Shown piece after piece: positions 10,402-20,636 of a stretch of 64,000 bases of DNA (positions within the stretch are counted from its first letter, which is position 1; every line of letters starts with the position of its first letter). The stretch is taken from NCBI GenBank assembly GCA_905221345.1, contig CAJNCW010000002.1:248001-312000 (forward strand). The letters are read 5' to 3'. Under the pieces are notes generated by a model. It worked only from the letters and a program-made list of their open reading frames with translations, did no database searches and was not told the origin of the DNA. This stretch comes from a bacterium. Lineage in GTDB: Bacteria; Bacillota; Bacilli; Lactobacillales; Streptococcaceae. Both the position numbers and the translations under genes were made by a program.

Positions 10402-11382
10402 TTATTGGACCCATTCGCCATTATAGTTGACGTAGTAGCCATCTACTCTTGTACTAACTGCTAAAGCACCTGAACTATAAGCATAGTACCATTTGCCATT
10501 AACCTGGAACCAGCCTGTCTTCATATCTCCATTGCTTGCATGTAGGTAGTACCAAGTCGAACCATCTTTCACCCAACCGGTTGCCATAGCTCCTGATGAA
10601 CGAAGATAGTACCACTTGTTACCTACATAAGCCCAACCTGTCTTCATATCTCCATTTTGAGCATCTAAATAATACCAAGTTGAACCATCTTGATACCAGC
10701 CAGTTGCCATAGCTCCTGATGAACGGAGATAGTACCACTTGTTACCTAGATATTTCCAACCAGTTTGCATAATACCAGTTGTTGGATCTAGGTAGTACCA
10801 AGTCGAATCATCGTTTATCCAACCCGCACGTCTTTCACCACCAAGGTAGTCTTTCCCTAAATGATCTGTTTTTGCTAGATAGTACCAGTTAGATTGATCG
10901 TAGAGCCAACCTGTTTTTAAAGAATGATCTTCATTAAAGTAATAATTTGCTAATTTAAGGACTTCTGGGCCTTCAAAGCCTTCACCATGTTTTTTGCCAA
11001 CATTTAATGAATCCTTAAGTTCTAATTGTTGCCAGCCAACAAATTCTTGAAGTACCCCATCTTGGTTAAAGTAGTACCACTTCTGTTGAAGGCCAATTTC
11101 GAAAACTGGACGATTATCAAATAAATCATCACGATACCCCGTCCCAGGAATTTCTAAGTATTGCCAACCGACAACCATCTCTCCTCCATCACCAAAATAG
11201 TAGGTTTTACCGTCTATTTTATGCCAATAGATCGCTTTGTGGTCATCTTTTATATAGTATTTTCTATTATCCTTATCAACAAACTGTCCACCCGTGGTAT
11301 CCGCCAATACTGTACTTGTCGCTAACAGACCAAGAAAGAAGGCTGCTAGTCCAACTCGCATCATTTTTTTCAAAAATTTCAT
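10402..11382 (-). CDS. Secreted choline-binding repeat protein (CbpC/CbpJ/CbpF type)
   Basis: The start is set at the ATG at 11382, which has GGAGG 9 nt upstream and gives a typical signal peptide, MKFLKKMMRVGLAAFFLGLL, ending near TVLAD. The remaining protein (326 residues in all) consists almost wholly of choline-binding repeats of about 20 residues. Each has the GW...WYYL aromatic pattern, for example STWYYLDAQNGDMKTGW and NKWYYLRSSGAMATGW. The first repeats are divergent and the last ones nearly identical, so the gene may recombine. Such proteins attach non-covalently to phosphocholine on teichoic acids, implying choline-decorated teichoic acid here. No separate catalytic domain is seen. 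Confidence 0.9.
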   Translation of the reverse strand: MKFLKKMMRVGLAAFFLGLLATSTVLADTTGGQFVDKDNRKYYIKDDHKAIYWHKIDGKTYYFGDGGEMVVGWQYLEIPGTGYRDDLFDNRPVFEIGLQQKWYYFNQDGVLQEFVGWQQLELKDSLNVGKKHGEGFEGPEVLKLANYYFNEDHSLKTGWLYDQSNWYYLAKTDHLGKDYLGGERRAGWINDDSTWYYLDPTTGIMQTGWKYLGNKWYYLRSSGAMATGWYQDGSTWYYLDAQNGDMKTGWAYVGNKWYYLRSSGAMATGWVKDGSTWYYLHASNGDMKTGWFQVNGKWYYAYSSGALAVSTRVDGYYVNYNGEWVQ

Positions 11383-11402
11383 TTTAGTATCCTCCGCAAC
11401 TG

Positions 11403-11431
11403 ATTGTAGCAAAGACTTCACTGTATGTCAA
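11403..11431 (-). promoter_or_regulatory. Strong sigma-A promoter of the choline-binding gene
   Basis: TTGACA (11426-11431) and TACAAT (11403-11408) with 17 bp spacing, 20 nt upstream of the chosen start codon. This also rules out the longer start at 11421. Confidence 0.8.
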
Positions 11432-11447
11432 TATATAGGAATTCCTC

Positions 11448-11480
11448 AAAAAAAGCAGTTACACAACTGCAACTGCTTTT
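11448..11480 (-). terminator. Intrinsic terminator of ritR
   Basis: The minus strand has AAAAGCAGTT ... AACTGCTTTTTTT with a 10-nt loop, immediately after the ritR stop. Confidence 0.75.
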
Positions 11481-12170
11481 CTATTCTTGCATGGTGTAAC
11501 CAACACCACGCACTGTTTTAATGTAGCTTTTTTGACCTTTTACATCAAGCTTGCTACGTAGATAACGGATATAAACATCCACGATATTGGTTTCTGTCGC
11601 ACTTTCGTACTTCCAAACACTTTCCAACAACTGCTCACGAGTCAAGACCTTCTTGCTTCCCATGAGAGTGGCCAAAAGGTCATACTCACGGCGCGTCAGA
11701 GCAATCATCTCCTCGCCACGATAAACGGTATGATGTTCTACATCCATACGCAGATTGCGGTAAGACGTTGGGACCTTCATCTGACTACAGTGTTGGTCGA
11801 TAAAGTCCCGACCTCGGAAAATCGCTGAAATACGAGCCACCAACTGATCAATAATCACTGGCTTATAGATGTAAGAAACGGCGAAGCGCTGGATTGTCTC
11901 AATCTGGTCTTGCAATTCATCGCGATGGTCCAAGACCATGATCACTGAGGCAGGTTTTGTCCGACTCAGTCTCTCTGCAAAATCCTGGGCCGTCATATCC
12001 CCCAGACGAGCATTCAGTAAAATCAAGTCATAATCTGTCTGGAGAGCCATGGAGAGGGCTTTTTGTCCCTCCTCGACCAGATCAACACGGTATTGCTCTT
12101 TTTGGAGTTCCAGACTGAGAAAATGAGCAAGATTTCGTTCTTTCTCAAGTAATAAAATCCGTTTCCCCAT
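11481..12170 (-). CDS. ritR: Orphan atypical response regulator RitR (iron/oxidative stress)
   Basis: A 229-residue OmpR-type protein. The receiver domain lacks the phospho-acceptor Asp: the position is Asn53 (LILLNARLGD), and no kinase gene is adjacent. The linker carries Cys128 (DQHCSQMK). The C-terminal winged helix (about 135-229) has LTRREYDLLATLMGSKKVLT and YIRYLRSKLD. In pneumococcus RitR represses iron uptake genes and is switched by oxidation of Cys128 rather than by phosphorylation; both hallmark residues are present here. It follows gnd by 11 nt and is probably co-transcribed with it. Confidence 0.93.
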   Translation of the reverse strand: MGKRILLLEKERNLAHFLSLELQKEQYRVDLVEEGQKALSMALQTDYDLILLNARLGDMTAQDFAERLSRTKPASVIMVLDHRDELQDQIETIQRFAVSYIYKPVIIDQLVARISAIFRGRDFIDQHCSQMKVPTSYRNLRMDVEHHTVYRGEEMIALTRREYDLLATLMGSKKVLTREQLLESVWKYESATETNIVDVYIRYLRSKLDVKGQKSYIKTVRGVGYTMQE

Positions 12171-12181
12171 GGCAGACCTAC

Positions 12182-13606
12182 TTATTTTTCGTCATACCAA
12201 GAGTAGTGGAATGTTCCTTCTTTGTCTTTACGTTGGTAAGTGTGGGCACCAAAGTAGTCACGTTGCGCTTGAATCAAGTTAGCTGGAAGGTCAGCTGAAC
12301 GGTAGCTATCAAAGTAAGTGATAGCTGCTGAGAAGGTTGGCACTGGTACACCAGCTTGAACAGCAAGAGCTACGATATCACGCACTGCTTGTTGGTATTT
12401 GGCAGTAACATCCAAGAAGTACTCATCCAAGAGAAGGTTGGCAAGGTCTGCATCGCGGTTGTAGGCATCTGTGATCTTTTGCAAGAAACGAGAACGGATG
12501 ATACAGCCATCACGCCAGATAGATGCGATATCCGCAAATGGCAAGTTCCAGTTATTTTCTTTAGAAGCCACACGCAATTGAGCAAAGCCTTGTGCGTATG
12601 AAATGATTTTTGAGAAGTAAAGAGCTTGACGGATCTTTTCGATCAACTCAGCCTTGTCTCCTTCAAATTTGAAGGTAGCTGGCTTTGGAAGAACCTTGCT
12701 GGCATGTACACGTTCTTCTTTGTAAGTTGAGATATAGCGAGCAAATACTGACTCAGTGATCAGTGACAATGGCACACCAAGGTCAAGTGATGATTGACTC
12801 GTCCATTTACCAGTTCCCTTGTTCCCTGCAGCATCGAGGATGTAGTCTACGATTGGTCCATCCTGACCTTCATCGTCTTTACGGCTCAAGATATCAGCTG
12901 TGATTTGGATCAAGTAGCTGTCCAATTCACCCTTGTTCCACTCAGTGAAGATTTCAGCCATGTCTTCTGCAGAAAGACCAAGCAAGTGTTGCATGAGGTC
13001 GTAGCTTTCTGCGATCAATTGCATGTCACCATACTCGATACCGTTGTGGACCATTTTCACATAATGACCAGCTCCATCAGGACCGATGTAAGTCACACAT
13101 GGTTTGCCATCTTCTGGTGCTTTAGCTGAGATTTCTTCGAGAACATCAGCAACCAATTCGTAGGCTTCTTTTTGTCCACCAGGCATGATAGAAGGACCTT
13201 CAAGGGCACCTTTTTCACCACCAGAAACCCCAGTACCGATAAAGTTGATGCCTGAGTTTGCCAATTCTTCATTACGACGGATTGTATCTTTGTAGAAAGT
13301 GTTTCCTCCGTCAATCAAGATATCACCCTTGTCAAGGTGGGGAAGAAGAGCTTGGATAGTTGCGTCTGTACCAGGTCCAGCTTGAACCATCAGCATGATA
13401 CGACGAGGTTTTTCGATTGAGTTTACAAAACTTTCAACGTCATAGCTTGGTACAAAGTTCTTTTCAGGATGGCAAGCAATTACGTCTTCTGTTTTTTCTT
13501 TACTACGGTTGTAAATGGCAACTGTATAACCACGAGATTCGATATTTAGGGCAAGGTTACGACCCATTACGGCCATACCAACGACACCAAAGTTAGCTTT
13601 TGTCAT
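12182..13606 (-). CDS. gnd: 6-phosphogluconate dehydrogenase, decarboxylating
   Basis: A 474-residue oxidative pentose phosphate enzyme producing ribulose 5-phosphate, CO2 and NADPH. The NADP fold is at the N-terminus ([20 protein letters not shown]). [19 protein letters not shown] and the active-site stretch [15 protein letters not shown] are intact, as is the C-terminal tail. Upstream, TAAAAT with an extended TG (13635-13643) is a candidate promoter. It shares an operon with ritR, so NADPH supply and redox-linked iron control are genetically coupled. Confidence 0.97.
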   Translation of the reverse strand: MTKANFGVVGMAVMGRNLALNIESRGYTVAIYNRSKEKTEDVIACHPEKNFVPSYDVESFVNSIEKPRRIMLMVQAGPGTDATIQALLPHLDKGDILIDGGNTFYKDTIRRNEELANSGINFIGTGVSGGEKGALEGPSIMPGGQKEAYELVADVLEEISAKAPEDGKPCVTYIGPDGAGHYVKMVHNGIEYGDMQLIAESYDLMQHLLGLSAEDMAEIFTEWNKGELDSYLIQITADILSRKDDEGQDGPIVDYILDAAGNKGTGKWTSQSSLDLGVPLSLITESVFARYISTYKEERVHASKVLPKPATFKFEGDKAELIEKIRQALYFSKIISYAQGFAQLRVASKENNWNLPFADIASIWRDGCIIRSRFLQKITDAYNRDADLANLLLDEYFLDVTAKYQQAVRDIVALAVQAGVPVPTFSAAITYFDSYRSADLPANLIQAQRDYFGAHTYQRKDKEGTFHYSWYDEK

Positions 13607-13681
13607 GTGACACTCCTCTTGTTTAATATGTTTTATTTTATCATTTTTACCTTTGAAAGGAAAGAATTTTGTAACGGAGTC

Positions 13682-15136
13682 CTAGTAGTCCAAGTCATCT
13701 GCATGACCAGCTCCATTACCGACAAAGTATCCAGTCTTACAGTTAAGAGTGAAGAGATAGGTTCCATCTGGTTTGTAGAGGTTATAATAACCATTTCCGT
13801 TTACGATATTGACACGTTCTAGGATATATTGATTACCAGTGATATAGCCACGAGCACGCGATGTTGCTAAGATTTGTTCAAGGACACCATCTGCAAACGT
13901 CCAAGCAGGGTTGTTGCCATCCTCTACAGCTGATTGGTTGTACGGTACACGACTAGCACTTCTTTGGAGATTGACACCATCGCTAGACAAACCTCCACTT
14001 TCTGGTCTGCTGGCAGGTGCCGAACTAGATGATGCAGACGAACTGCTCGTACTGCTATCAGTCGTTGTACTTGAACTTTCTTGGCTACTGCTACTTGAAC
14101 TAGAACTAGAGGCGCTTGTTTGCCGGCTCTTACCCAGGCTAATGGCCTTATCTAACAGTTTATCTAGCTCTGTATTTCCTGTTTTAATTTCTGTAAATTT
14201 AGCATCTGCCTTGACCTTTGCATTGGTATCCAAGACACCATCAGTAATTGCTGGAGTTTCAAACTGATTATTCACTTCTTGCACAGCCTTGATTTGAGTT
14301 TCTAAACTATCATACTTAGATTTTGCAAGGGTATACTCTCGACTGCCTTCGAGTTTATCTAGCTGAGCCTTGAGTTGGTTCAACTTGTCAAACTGACTAT
14401 TTTTCAAGGCTGTTTTATTAGCATCCGTATAAAAGGCATCGTAGAGGGTATTAAACTCTTGTAGAGCCGCTTGTGTTTCTTGATTGCTAGAAGATGATTG
14501 AGATGACTGGATAGCTTGGTTGGAGCGAGTTACTTGACGATAGATATAGTAACTACCTGCCAAGATAAGGGCCGCTGCCAATGCCAAGGCTGAACCGATA
14601 ACAAATACGCGCTTCTTTTTAGAATTAGAAACTGTTTCGGGTTCTGCCTGAGCTGAGCGTAAAAGTAGAGCTGTCTCTTCCTCTTCTTTCTCATCAGTAA
14701 CCTCTGCTGGCGTTTGCTTTTCCAACACAAGCGGTTCCAAGTCTTGATTTTCCTCTCCCAAAGGAGGCAAAATCATGTCCGAGCTTGTAGTTTCCACTGA
14801 GTCTGACACCGTTTCTTCTGAAACTGTATCGGGTTCCTCCATGATCGACGCCGACTCTTCAGTGATTTCTGAGACTTCCTGTGTCAATTCTTCTTGAGCC
14901 TGAACTTCCTGCAGTTCTTCTTTTTTAAATTGACGTGTTTCAAACTTGTCGGCTTCGATTTCCTCGCGGTGCTGTTTGATGTATTTATCCAAGATATTGT
15001 CCTCAGGCAATACTCCAGCTTCAACTTCTTCGTTTTTACGGATGACTTGACCAACTGTCAGATCTTTCGCCTCGTCAAAATCAAATTTGGACTCTTGATG
15101 CTCTTTTTTATGACGATTGTGTCTTTTTTTACTCAT
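13682..15136 (-). CDS. mapZ: MapZ/LocZ, mid-cell FtsZ-ring positioning protein
   Basis: A 484-residue bitopic protein. The acidic cytoplasmic N-terminal part opens with [20 protein letters not shown]. One transmembrane helix lies at about 177-198 ([18 protein letters not shown]). The outside part holds a helical region, a Ser/Thr-rich linker (about 345-375) and a C-terminal domain that in MapZ binds peptidoglycan. Position next to gnd also matches the pneumococcal gene. Of the two StkP phosphorylation sites known in pneumococcus, Thr67 is present (FETRQ) but position 78 is Val. The gene lies 12 nt from the upstream methyltransferase gene. Confidence 0.9.
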   Translation of the reverse strand: MSKKRHNRHKKEHQESKFDFDEAKDLTVGQVIRKNEEVEAGVLPEDNILDKYIKQHREEIEADKFETRQFKKEELQEVQAQEELTQEVSEITEESASIMEEPDTVSEETVSDSVETTSSDMILPPLGEENQDLEPLVLEKQTPAEVTDEKEEEETALLLRSAQAEPETVSNSKKKRVFVIGSALALAAALILAGSYYIYRQVTRSNQAIQSSQSSSSNQETQAALQEFNTLYDAFYTDANKTALKNSQFDKLNQLKAQLDKLEGSREYTLAKSKYDSLETQIKAVQEVNNQFETPAITDGVLDTNAKVKADAKFTEIKTGNTELDKLLDKAISLGKSRQTSASSSSSSSSSQESSSTTTDSSTSSSSASSSSAPASRPESGGLSSDGVNLQRSASRVPYNQSAVEDGNNPAWTFADGVLEQILATSRARGYITGNQYILERVNIVNGNGYYNLYKPDGTYLFTLNCKTGYFVGNGAGHADDLDY

Positions 15137-15148
15137 CTGTCTTCCTTT

Positions 15149-16306
15149 CTACTTTACCTCTTGGCGCTTCACACGCTGACCAAAGTATTGATACAAATCC
15201 ACTTTTAAGGTTCCGTTATAAAGTTTGCGCTTTTTATCCGCTGGACTTCCGTACTTACTTTCAAAAGCTTCGTCACTCGTCAGGATAAATTTGCTCCAGG
15301 TTTTCAGTGGTGCAAAGACCTGCCCCATTTCTGCATAGAGTTTTGTAACTCCTGCATCATCAGACAAACGTTCACCATATGGTGGATTGGAAATGATAAC
15401 GCCATTTACCTTGTCTGAACGCAAGTCCTGTACCCGCATTTGTTTAAAAGTGATATCTCCAGCTACACCAGCTGCTTGAGCATTGGCCTTAGCAACCTCA
15501 ACCATCCGAGCATCAATATCACAGCCCATGATATCCAGTTCAAGTTCACGGTCAATTTTCTTAGCAGCCTCTGTGCGAACTTCTTGGATTAACCGATCGC
15601 TAACCCAGTTCCATTCTTCAAAAGCAAAGGAACGGCGAAGCCCAGGGGCCATCTTTCTAGCAATCATAGCCGCCTCGATACAGAAAGTTCCTGAACCACA
15701 GGTCGGATCAATCAAGGGCTTGTCTGGATACCAGTTAGAGAGTTGTAAAATGGCCGCCGCCATATTTTCCTTGATAGGAGCTCCACCCTTTTCCGTACGA
15801 TAACCGCGCTTAAAGAGGCTAGAACCTGTCGTGTCAATCATGACAGTTGCCACATCTTTAAGGATGGACACCTCTATCTTAAACTCAGGACCAGTTTCCA
15901 TCAAGGGAACACCTTCTGGACGGGCATAGTGTTTTTGCAGTTTCTTGACAACTGCCTTCTTGGAAATCGCCTGAACACTAGGCTCATTGTGCAGTTTAGA
16001 CTTGACACATTTGGCCTTTGAAATAGGGAAACGTGCTCCAAGTGGAAGATAGTTTTCCCAATCTAGAGCAAAAACTCCTTGAAAGAGTTCCTCAAAGGTC
16101 TTAGCTGGAAAGCTGCCAACTACAATCTTGATGCGATCAGCCGCTCGAAGCCAAAGATTGGTCTTGATGATTGCCTTCACATCTCCTTGAAAACGGACAC
16201 GGCCATTTTCAACCTGACAATCATAACCAAGGTCTCGAACCTCACGTCCAACGACAGCCTCGAGACCCGCCGCAGCAGTTGCGATTAAATTAAATTGTTC
16301 TTTCAT
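15149..16306 (-). CDS. THUMP-domain rRNA N2-guanine methyltransferase (RlmL N-terminal/YpsC type)
   Basis: A 385-residue enzyme. The N-terminal THUMP RNA-binding domain (about 45-155) is followed by a class I SAM-dependent methyltransferase domain. Visible motifs are the SAM loop DPTCGSGTFCIEAA (about 203-216) and the catalytic SNPPYGERL (N-P-P-Y, about 308-316), typical for exocyclic amino methylation of guanine. It probably modifies 23S rRNA; the exact base cannot be inferred. It sits between rnpB and mapZ, and no strong promoter is obvious, so transcription may partly come from upstream. Confidence 0.88.
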   Translation of the reverse strand: MKEQFNLIATAAAGLEAVVGREVRDLGYDCQVENGRVRFQGDVKAIIKTNLWLRAADRIKIVVGSFPAKTFEELFQGVFALDWENYLPLGARFPISKAKCVKSKLHNEPSVQAISKKAVVKKLQKHYARPEGVPLMETGPEFKIEVSILKDVATVMIDTTGSSLFKRGYRTEKGGAPIKENMAAAILQLSNWYPDKPLIDPTCGSGTFCIEAAMIARKMAPGLRRSFAFEEWNWVSDRLIQEVRTEAAKKIDRELELDIMGCDIDARMVEVAKANAQAAGVAGDITFKQMRVQDLRSDKVNGVIISNPPYGERLSDDAGVTKLYAEMGQVFAPLKTWSKFILTSDEAFESKYGSPADKKRKLYNGTLKVDLYQYFGQRVKRQEVK

Positions 16307-16341
16307 TTCTAGTCTTGCAAGACCTTTCTCTTGTTCACTTT

Positions 16342-16380
16342 AAAAAATGAGGTTGAGAAAAAATTCTCAGCCCCAACCTA
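16342..16380 (-). terminator. Terminator of RNase P RNA
   Basis: The minus strand folds as AGGTTG...TGAGAA-tttt-TTCTCA...ACCT followed by a T-rich run (ATTTTTTAAA), directly after the RNA. Confidence 0.75.
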
Positions 16381-16780
16381 TATGCAATTTTCTATAAGCC
16401 ATGTTTTGTTCCAGAAGTGACTAGGACCACTTCCTTCGATAATCATCTGTCTACCGCTAACAGCCTGTAACTGATAACAGTCAGAGTACTACGTTCGTTT
16501 CCGTGCACTCCATGCCCCGACCAAAATTTGGGTTGCTAGCTTGAGGGGTTTACCGCGTTCCACTCTCTCTGTTTCCAGAAAGACTCCGTCACTGTGGCAC
16601 TTTCAAGCCTACTCTGACCTATCCGAAGACTTAGCCATTTCAACTGCCGTAACGATCTCTCGTCCCTAGGCTTATGGATTCGCCTAGCACAAACACTACA
16701 GGCATCACAGCCTGTGCTAGCATGGACTTTCCTCATGAGAAGTCTCGCTTCTCACGCGATTATCCAAAAATTGCATCTAA
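16381..16780 (-). ncRNA. rnpB: RNase P RNA, bacterial type B
   Basis: About 395 nt of minus-strand sequence contain conserved RNase P elements: GAGGAAAGTCCATGC in the 5' part (P4/J region), CACAGTGACGGAGTC, the universal GTGGAACGCGGTAAACCC, the pairing ACAAAACATGGCTTATAG near the 3' end, and the closing helix AATTTTTGG/TAGAAAATTGCA. It is the ribozyme that matures tRNA 5' ends, together with RnpA encoded elsewhere. A TATAAT -10 (16791-16796) overlaps the gpsB stop codon, so it likely has its own promoter inside gpsB. End points are approximate by a few bases. Confidence 0.97.
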
Positions 16781-16791
16781 TATATACCTGA

Positions 16792-17121
16792 TTATAATTC
16801 AGGATTATCTACGATTTGCTTGCCGAATACTTCTTTTTCAAGTCGATTCAATCGTTTTAAAATATCGAAGTTTGTCATTGGAGTTGAACTTGTTACTTCG
16901 ATAGAACTTTGTTGAGTAGAACTTGTCTGTGGCTTGTTAGACAATTCCTCCTTCAAATCAGCAATCTCCTGACGAAGAGATTTAACCAAAGCCGCGTAAG
17001 TCTCGTAGTCCTTGATCACATCATCTAGGAACTCGTCTACCTCTGCCTTACTATATCCGCGAACTTCACGTCCAAACTCTTGTTCAAAAATATCTTTTGC
17101 CGAAAAAATAATACTTGCCAT
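16792..17121 (-). CDS. gpsB: Cell division/wall coordinator GpsB (DivIVA family)
   Basis: A 109-residue protein beginning [20 protein letters not shown]. This start (17121) is preferred over the ATG 12 nt upstream because that ATG lies inside the GGAG Shine-Dalgarno. The N-terminal DivIVA-like lipid-binding and coiled-coil domain (1-65) has [15 protein letters not shown] variable Ser/Thr-rich linker follows, then the short C-terminal trimerising helix [19 protein letters not shown]. In streptococci GpsB balances septal and peripheral peptidoglycan synthesis and supports StkP activity. It directly precedes rnpB on the same strand. Confidence 0.95.
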   Translation of the reverse strand: MASIIFSAKDIFEQEFGREVRGYSKAEVDEFLDDVIKDYETYAALVKSLRQEIADLKEELSNKPQTSSTQQSSIEVTSSTPMTNFDILKRLNRLEKEVFGKQIVDNPEL

Positions 17122-17190
17122 TTCTCTCTCCATTCTTGATTGCTATTCTTATTATATAAAAAAAGACAAACAAAAATCAAGGTCAAAGCC

Positions 17191-17718
17191 TCACTTTTCG
17201 GAAAAATTTTCTGCTATTTCATTCAGATCCTCAAATGTTAATCTTTTTGTAACATAGCCCTCTTGATTTTTCATCATTTGGTAAAAATAGCCTAACTTGG
17301 TTTCATTTTCTTCGTCATAAAATAGATAGCATTCATCCGTATTTTCCAGCAGAAATTTCTGATAATCACGTAGTTGCCCCTTGTGTTCATATTGTGGATA
17401 GGCATATTTAACAAAATCAACCTGCTTGAACTCACTCAATTTCGCTTGATTGGCTTCATTCCAATTACTGCCATGGGTTTCAAAATCAAAAATGGTCGCT
17501 AACTGAAAGCCATAGTCTGCTTGCATGTCTTTTGCCACCTGAAGTACCCAGTGCTCAAAGCCCAGAGTTCCTGTAAAGACAAGCCAGTCCACCCCTTCCT
17601 CAGATAGACGTTCCAGGTCTCTCCGAATGGCTGTCTTGATAATATCAACGCGAATATCCTTGTCATTAAAGAGACCAAGGTCAAAGGCAGAATAGCCTAA
17701 AATCAAGGCTGTTGTCAT
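17191..17718 (-). CDS. DUF1273/YpsA-like protein
   Basis: A 175-residue protein taken from the ATG at 17718 (AAAGGG upstream, N-terminus [17 protein letters not shown]). The extended reading frame to 17802 has no ribosome site and runs into the divergent promoter. DUF1273 (SLOG superfamily, YpsA) proteins have a Rossmann-like fold. Visible are [27 protein letters not shown] and the acidic NETKLGYFY region. YpsA-type proteins are linked to cell division in Firmicutes; the biochemical role is unknown. Divergent from recU and upstream of gpsB. Confidence 0.85.
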   Translation of the reverse strand: MTTALILGYSAFDLGLFNDKDIRVDIIKTAIRRDLERLSEEGVDWLVFTGTLGFEHWVLQVAKDMQADYGFQLATIFDFETHGSNWNEANQAKLSEFKQVDFVKYAYPQYEHKGQLRDYQKFLLENTDECYLFYDEENETKLGYFYQMMKNQEGYVTKRLTFEDLNEIAENFSEK

Positions 17719-17743
17719 TTTTAACCCTTTCTTTGTAAATTTA

Positions 17744-17752
17744 TGATATAAT
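17744..17752 (+). promoter_or_regulatory. Extended -10 promoter of recU-pbp1a
   Basis: TGATATAAT carries the extended TGn and a perfect TATAAT. The -35 is weak. It lies 32 nt before the recU start in the recU/DUF1273 divergent spacer. Confidence 0.55.
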
Positions 17753-17784
17753 AGAGTGATGTTATTGTACCAATAAGGAGAATT

Positions 17785-18381
17785 ATGGTCAACTATCCAC
17801 ATAAAATTTCATCACAGAAGAGACAGGCTCCCCCGTCACAAACTAAAAATTTCGCAAATCGGGGAATGTCTTTTGAAAAGATGATCAATGCTACGAACGA
17901 TTATTACTTGTCGCATGGGCTGGCTGTTATCCACAAGAAACCGACTCCCATCCAAATCGTACGTGTCGACTATCCCCAACGAAGTCGTGCTAAGATTGTT
18001 GAAGCCTACTTTAGACAGGCCTCAACGACTGACTATTCAGGGGTTTATGATGGATACTACATCGACTTTGAAGCCAAGGAAACCAGACAAAGGCAAGCGA
18101 TTCCGATGAAGAATTTTCATCTTCACCAGATTCAGCATATGGAACAAGTCCTTGCCCAGCAAGGAATCTGCTTTGTCCTCCTTCACTTTTCTTCTCAGCA
18201 AGAAACCTACTTATTGCCGGCCATTGATTTGATTCGTTTCTATCATCAAGATAGAGGACAAAAGTCAATGCCACTTGGATATATTCGAGAAAATGGATAT
18301 AAGATTGAACAAGGCGCTTTTCCTCAAATTCCCTATCTCGACGTTATCAAAGAACATTTACTAGGTGGTAAAACAAGATGA
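17785..18381 (+). CDS. recU: Holliday junction resolvase RecU
   Basis: A 198-residue nuclease that cleaves four-way junctions in recombination and chromosome segregation. The N-terminal [21 protein letters not shown] region is diagnostic. The nuclease core includes [18 protein letters not shown], with the catalytic Asp, Glu and Lys of the PD-(D/E)XK-like site. AAGGAG precedes the ATG. Its stop overlaps the pbp1a ATG (ATGA), the usual recU-pbp1a coupling. Confidence 0.96.
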   Translation: MVNYPHKISSQKRQAPPSQTKNFANRGMSFEKMINATNDYYLSHGLAVIHKKPTPIQIVRVDYPQRSRAKIVEAYFRQASTTDYSGVYDGYYIDFEAKETRQRQAIPMKNFHLHQIQHMEQVLAQQGICFVLLHFSSQQETYLLPAIDLIRFYHQDRGQKSMPLGYIRENGYKIEQGAFPQIPYLDVIKEHLLGGKTR

Positions 18382-20543
18382 ACAAACAAACTTTCCTGCG
18401 AATAGCTAAGTATGTCAGTATCTGCCTTTTGACCTTATTTATCGCAGCTATTATGCTAGGCGGAGGCCTTTTTCTCTACTATGTAAGCAAGGCTCCAGCC
18501 CTATCCGAAAGCAAGCTAGTCGCAACAACTTCTAGTAAGATTTATGACAGCAATGATGAACTTATCGCTGATCTTGGGTCAGAGCGCCGTGTCAATGCAC
18601 AGGCTAATGAAATCCCTACGGAGCTGGTCAATGCAATTGTCTCTATTGAAGACCATCGTTTCTTCAGTCACCGAGGAGTAGATACAATTCGTATCCTAGG
18701 CGCTTCCTTACGAAACCTCCGTGGTGGGGGTGGTCTTCAGGGTGGTTCTACCTTGACACAGCAGTTGATTAAACTAACCTATTTCTCAACGTCAACATCT
18801 GATCAAACACTTTCACGTAAGGCACAGGAAGCATGGTTAGCCTTTCAGCTAGAACAAAAAGCGACTAAACAAGAGATTCTGACTTACTACATCAATAAAG
18901 TCTACATGTCAAACGGTAATTATGGAATGCAGACAGCTGCTCAAAATTACTACGATAAGGATCTCAAAGATTTAAGTTTGCCTCAATTGGCTCTCCTAGC
19001 TGGAATGCCCCAGGCTCCAAATCAGTATGACCCCTACTCTCATCCAGAAGCGGCACAAGAACGCCGAGATCTGGTTCTCTCCGAGATGAAGGGACAAGGT
19101 TACATTACAGCCGAACAATACGAAAAAGCCATTAACACTCCTATTACAGATGGACTTCAAAGTCTAAAATCTGCTAATAGCTATCCTCCGTATATGGACA
19201 ATTACCTCAAAGAAGTGATTGACCAAGTCGAACAAGAAACGGGCTACAACCTTTTGACAACAGGAATGGAAGTTTATACCAATGTTGATCCTAAAGTTCA
19301 ACAACGTCTCTGGGATATCTACAATACTGACGAGTATGTCAACTATCCAGATGATGAATTGCAGGTAGCTTCAACTATCGTAGACGTGACAAACGGGAAA
19401 GTCATCGCTCAATTAGGTGCCCGCCACCAATCAAGCAATGTTTCCTTCGGTATGAACCAAGCTGTCGAAACCAACCGTGACTGGGGTTCAACTATGAAAC
19501 CCATCACAGATTACGCGCCAGCCTTGGAGTATGACATCTACGACTCAACTGCCTCTATCGTTCATGACGTACCTTATAACTATCCTGGGACCAACACCCC
19601 TGTCTACAACTGGGATAAGAGTTACTTTGGAAATATCACGTTGCAGTATGCTCTTCAACAATCACGGAACGTTACAGCTGTAGAAACTTTGAATAAAGTC
19701 GGTTTGGATAGAGCCAAGACCTTCCTAAATGGACTCGGTATTGACTATCCAGATATGCACTATGCCAACGCGATTTCAAGTAACACAACCGAATCTAACA
19801 AAAAGTATGGAGCAAGTAGCGAGAAAATGGCTGCTGCTTATGCTGCTTTTGCAAACGGTGGTATCTACCGTAAACCGATGTATGTTAACAAAATCGTCTT
19901 TAGTGACGGTAGCTCAAAAGAATTCTCTGACCCTGGTACTCGGGCAATGAAAGAAACTACTGCCTACATGATGACAGAAATGATGAAAACGGTCCTAACC
20001 TACGGAACTGGTCGTGGTGCCTACCTATCATGGTTACCACAAGCTGGTAAGACTGGTACATCAAACTATACAGATGACGAGATTGAAAAATACATTAAGA
20101 ACTCTGGTTATGTAGCTCCAGACGAAATGTTTGTCGGCTATACGCGTAAATACTCGATGGCTGTCTGGACCGGTTACTCTAACCGACTCACTCCTATCGT
20201 TGGTGATGGCTTCTACGTTGCTGCTAAGGTCTACCGTTCTATGATGACCTACCTCTCAACAGATGACCATCCAGGGGATTGGACCATGCCTGAAGGCCTT
20301 TACAGAAGCGGGGAATTTGTCTTTAAGAATGGAGCACGCAATACGTGGACCCCTTCATCATCTACTCAACAAAGTTCCACATCTGAAAGTTCTAGCTCAA
20401 CATCTGAGAGTTCGACTTCTCAATCAAGCGCAACCACTACTCCAAGCACAAGTAGTAGCGCAAATAGCAATCCTAACAATAATAATACGCAACAATCAAA
20501 TATCATCCCTGGTCAACAAAATCCTCAACCAGTACAACCATAG
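18378..20543 (+). CDS. pbp1a: Penicillin-binding protein 1A, bifunctional class A
   Basis: A 721-residue enzyme with an N-terminal membrane anchor (about 10-36). The GT51 glycosyltransferase domain has the motif [10 protein letters not shown] (91-100) and GGSTLTQQL. The transpeptidase domain has STMK at 371-374, SRN at 429-431 and KTGT at 558-561. The C-terminus is a Ser/Thr/Asn/Gln-rich tail. It polymerises and crosslinks peptidoglycan. Compared with what I recall of susceptible pneumococcal PBP1a, the residue two after SRN is Thr rather than Pro, and the stretch after KTGT carries NSGY instead of TSQF. Such changes occur in low-affinity alleles, but they may also be normal for the species. 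Confidence 0.97.
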   Translation: MNKQTFLRIAKYVSICLLTLFIAAIMLGGGLFLYYVSKAPALSESKLVATTSSKIYDSNDELIADLGSERRVNAQANEIPTELVNAIVSIEDHRFFSHRGVDTIRILGASLRNLRGGGGLQGGSTLTQQLIKLTYFSTSTSDQTLSRKAQEAWLAFQLEQKATKQEILTYYINKVYMSNGNYGMQTAAQNYYDKDLKDLSLPQLALLAGMPQAPNQYDPYSHPEAAQERRDLVLSEMKGQGYITAEQYEKAINTPITDGLQSLKSANSYPPYMDNYLKEVIDQVEQETGYNLLTTGMEVYTNVDPKVQQRLWDIYNTDEYVNYPDDELQVASTIVDVTNGKVIAQLGARHQSSNVSFGMNQAVETNRDWGSTMKPITDYAPALEYDIYDSTASIVHDVPYNYPGTNTPVYNWDKSYFGNITLQYALQQSRNVTAVETLNKVGLDRAKTFLNGLGIDYPDMHYANAISSNTTESNKKYGASSEKMAAAYAAFANGGIYRKPMYVNKIVFSDGSSKEFSDPGTRAMKETTAYMMTEMMKTVLTYGTGRGAYLSWLPQAGKTGTSNYTDDEIEKYIKNSGYVAPDEMFVGYTRKYSMAVWTGYSNRLTPIVGDGFYVAAKVYRSMMTYLSTDDHPGDWTMPEGLYRSGEFVFKNGARNTWTPSSSTQQSSTSESSSSTSESSTSQSSATTTPSTSSSANSNPNNNNTQQSNIIPGQQNPQPVQP

Positions 20544-20552
20544 TTATAAGAA

Positions 20553-20586
20553 GGCTCCTGAAATTATACTGATCTCAGGAGTTTTT
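20553..20586 (+). terminator. Terminator of recU-pbp1a
   Basis: GGCTCCTGA ... TCAGGAG followed by TTTTT, 10 nt after the pbp1a stop. Confidence 0.85.
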
Positions 20587-20636
20587 GCTTGTCTGATACA
20601 CTATTCTATCTGTCTGCCACTCAGACTTGAGTAAAA

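Noticed and set aside
16536..16736. A 66-codon minus-strand frame
   Set aside because: It falls inside RNase P RNA, whose conserved elements explain the sequence.
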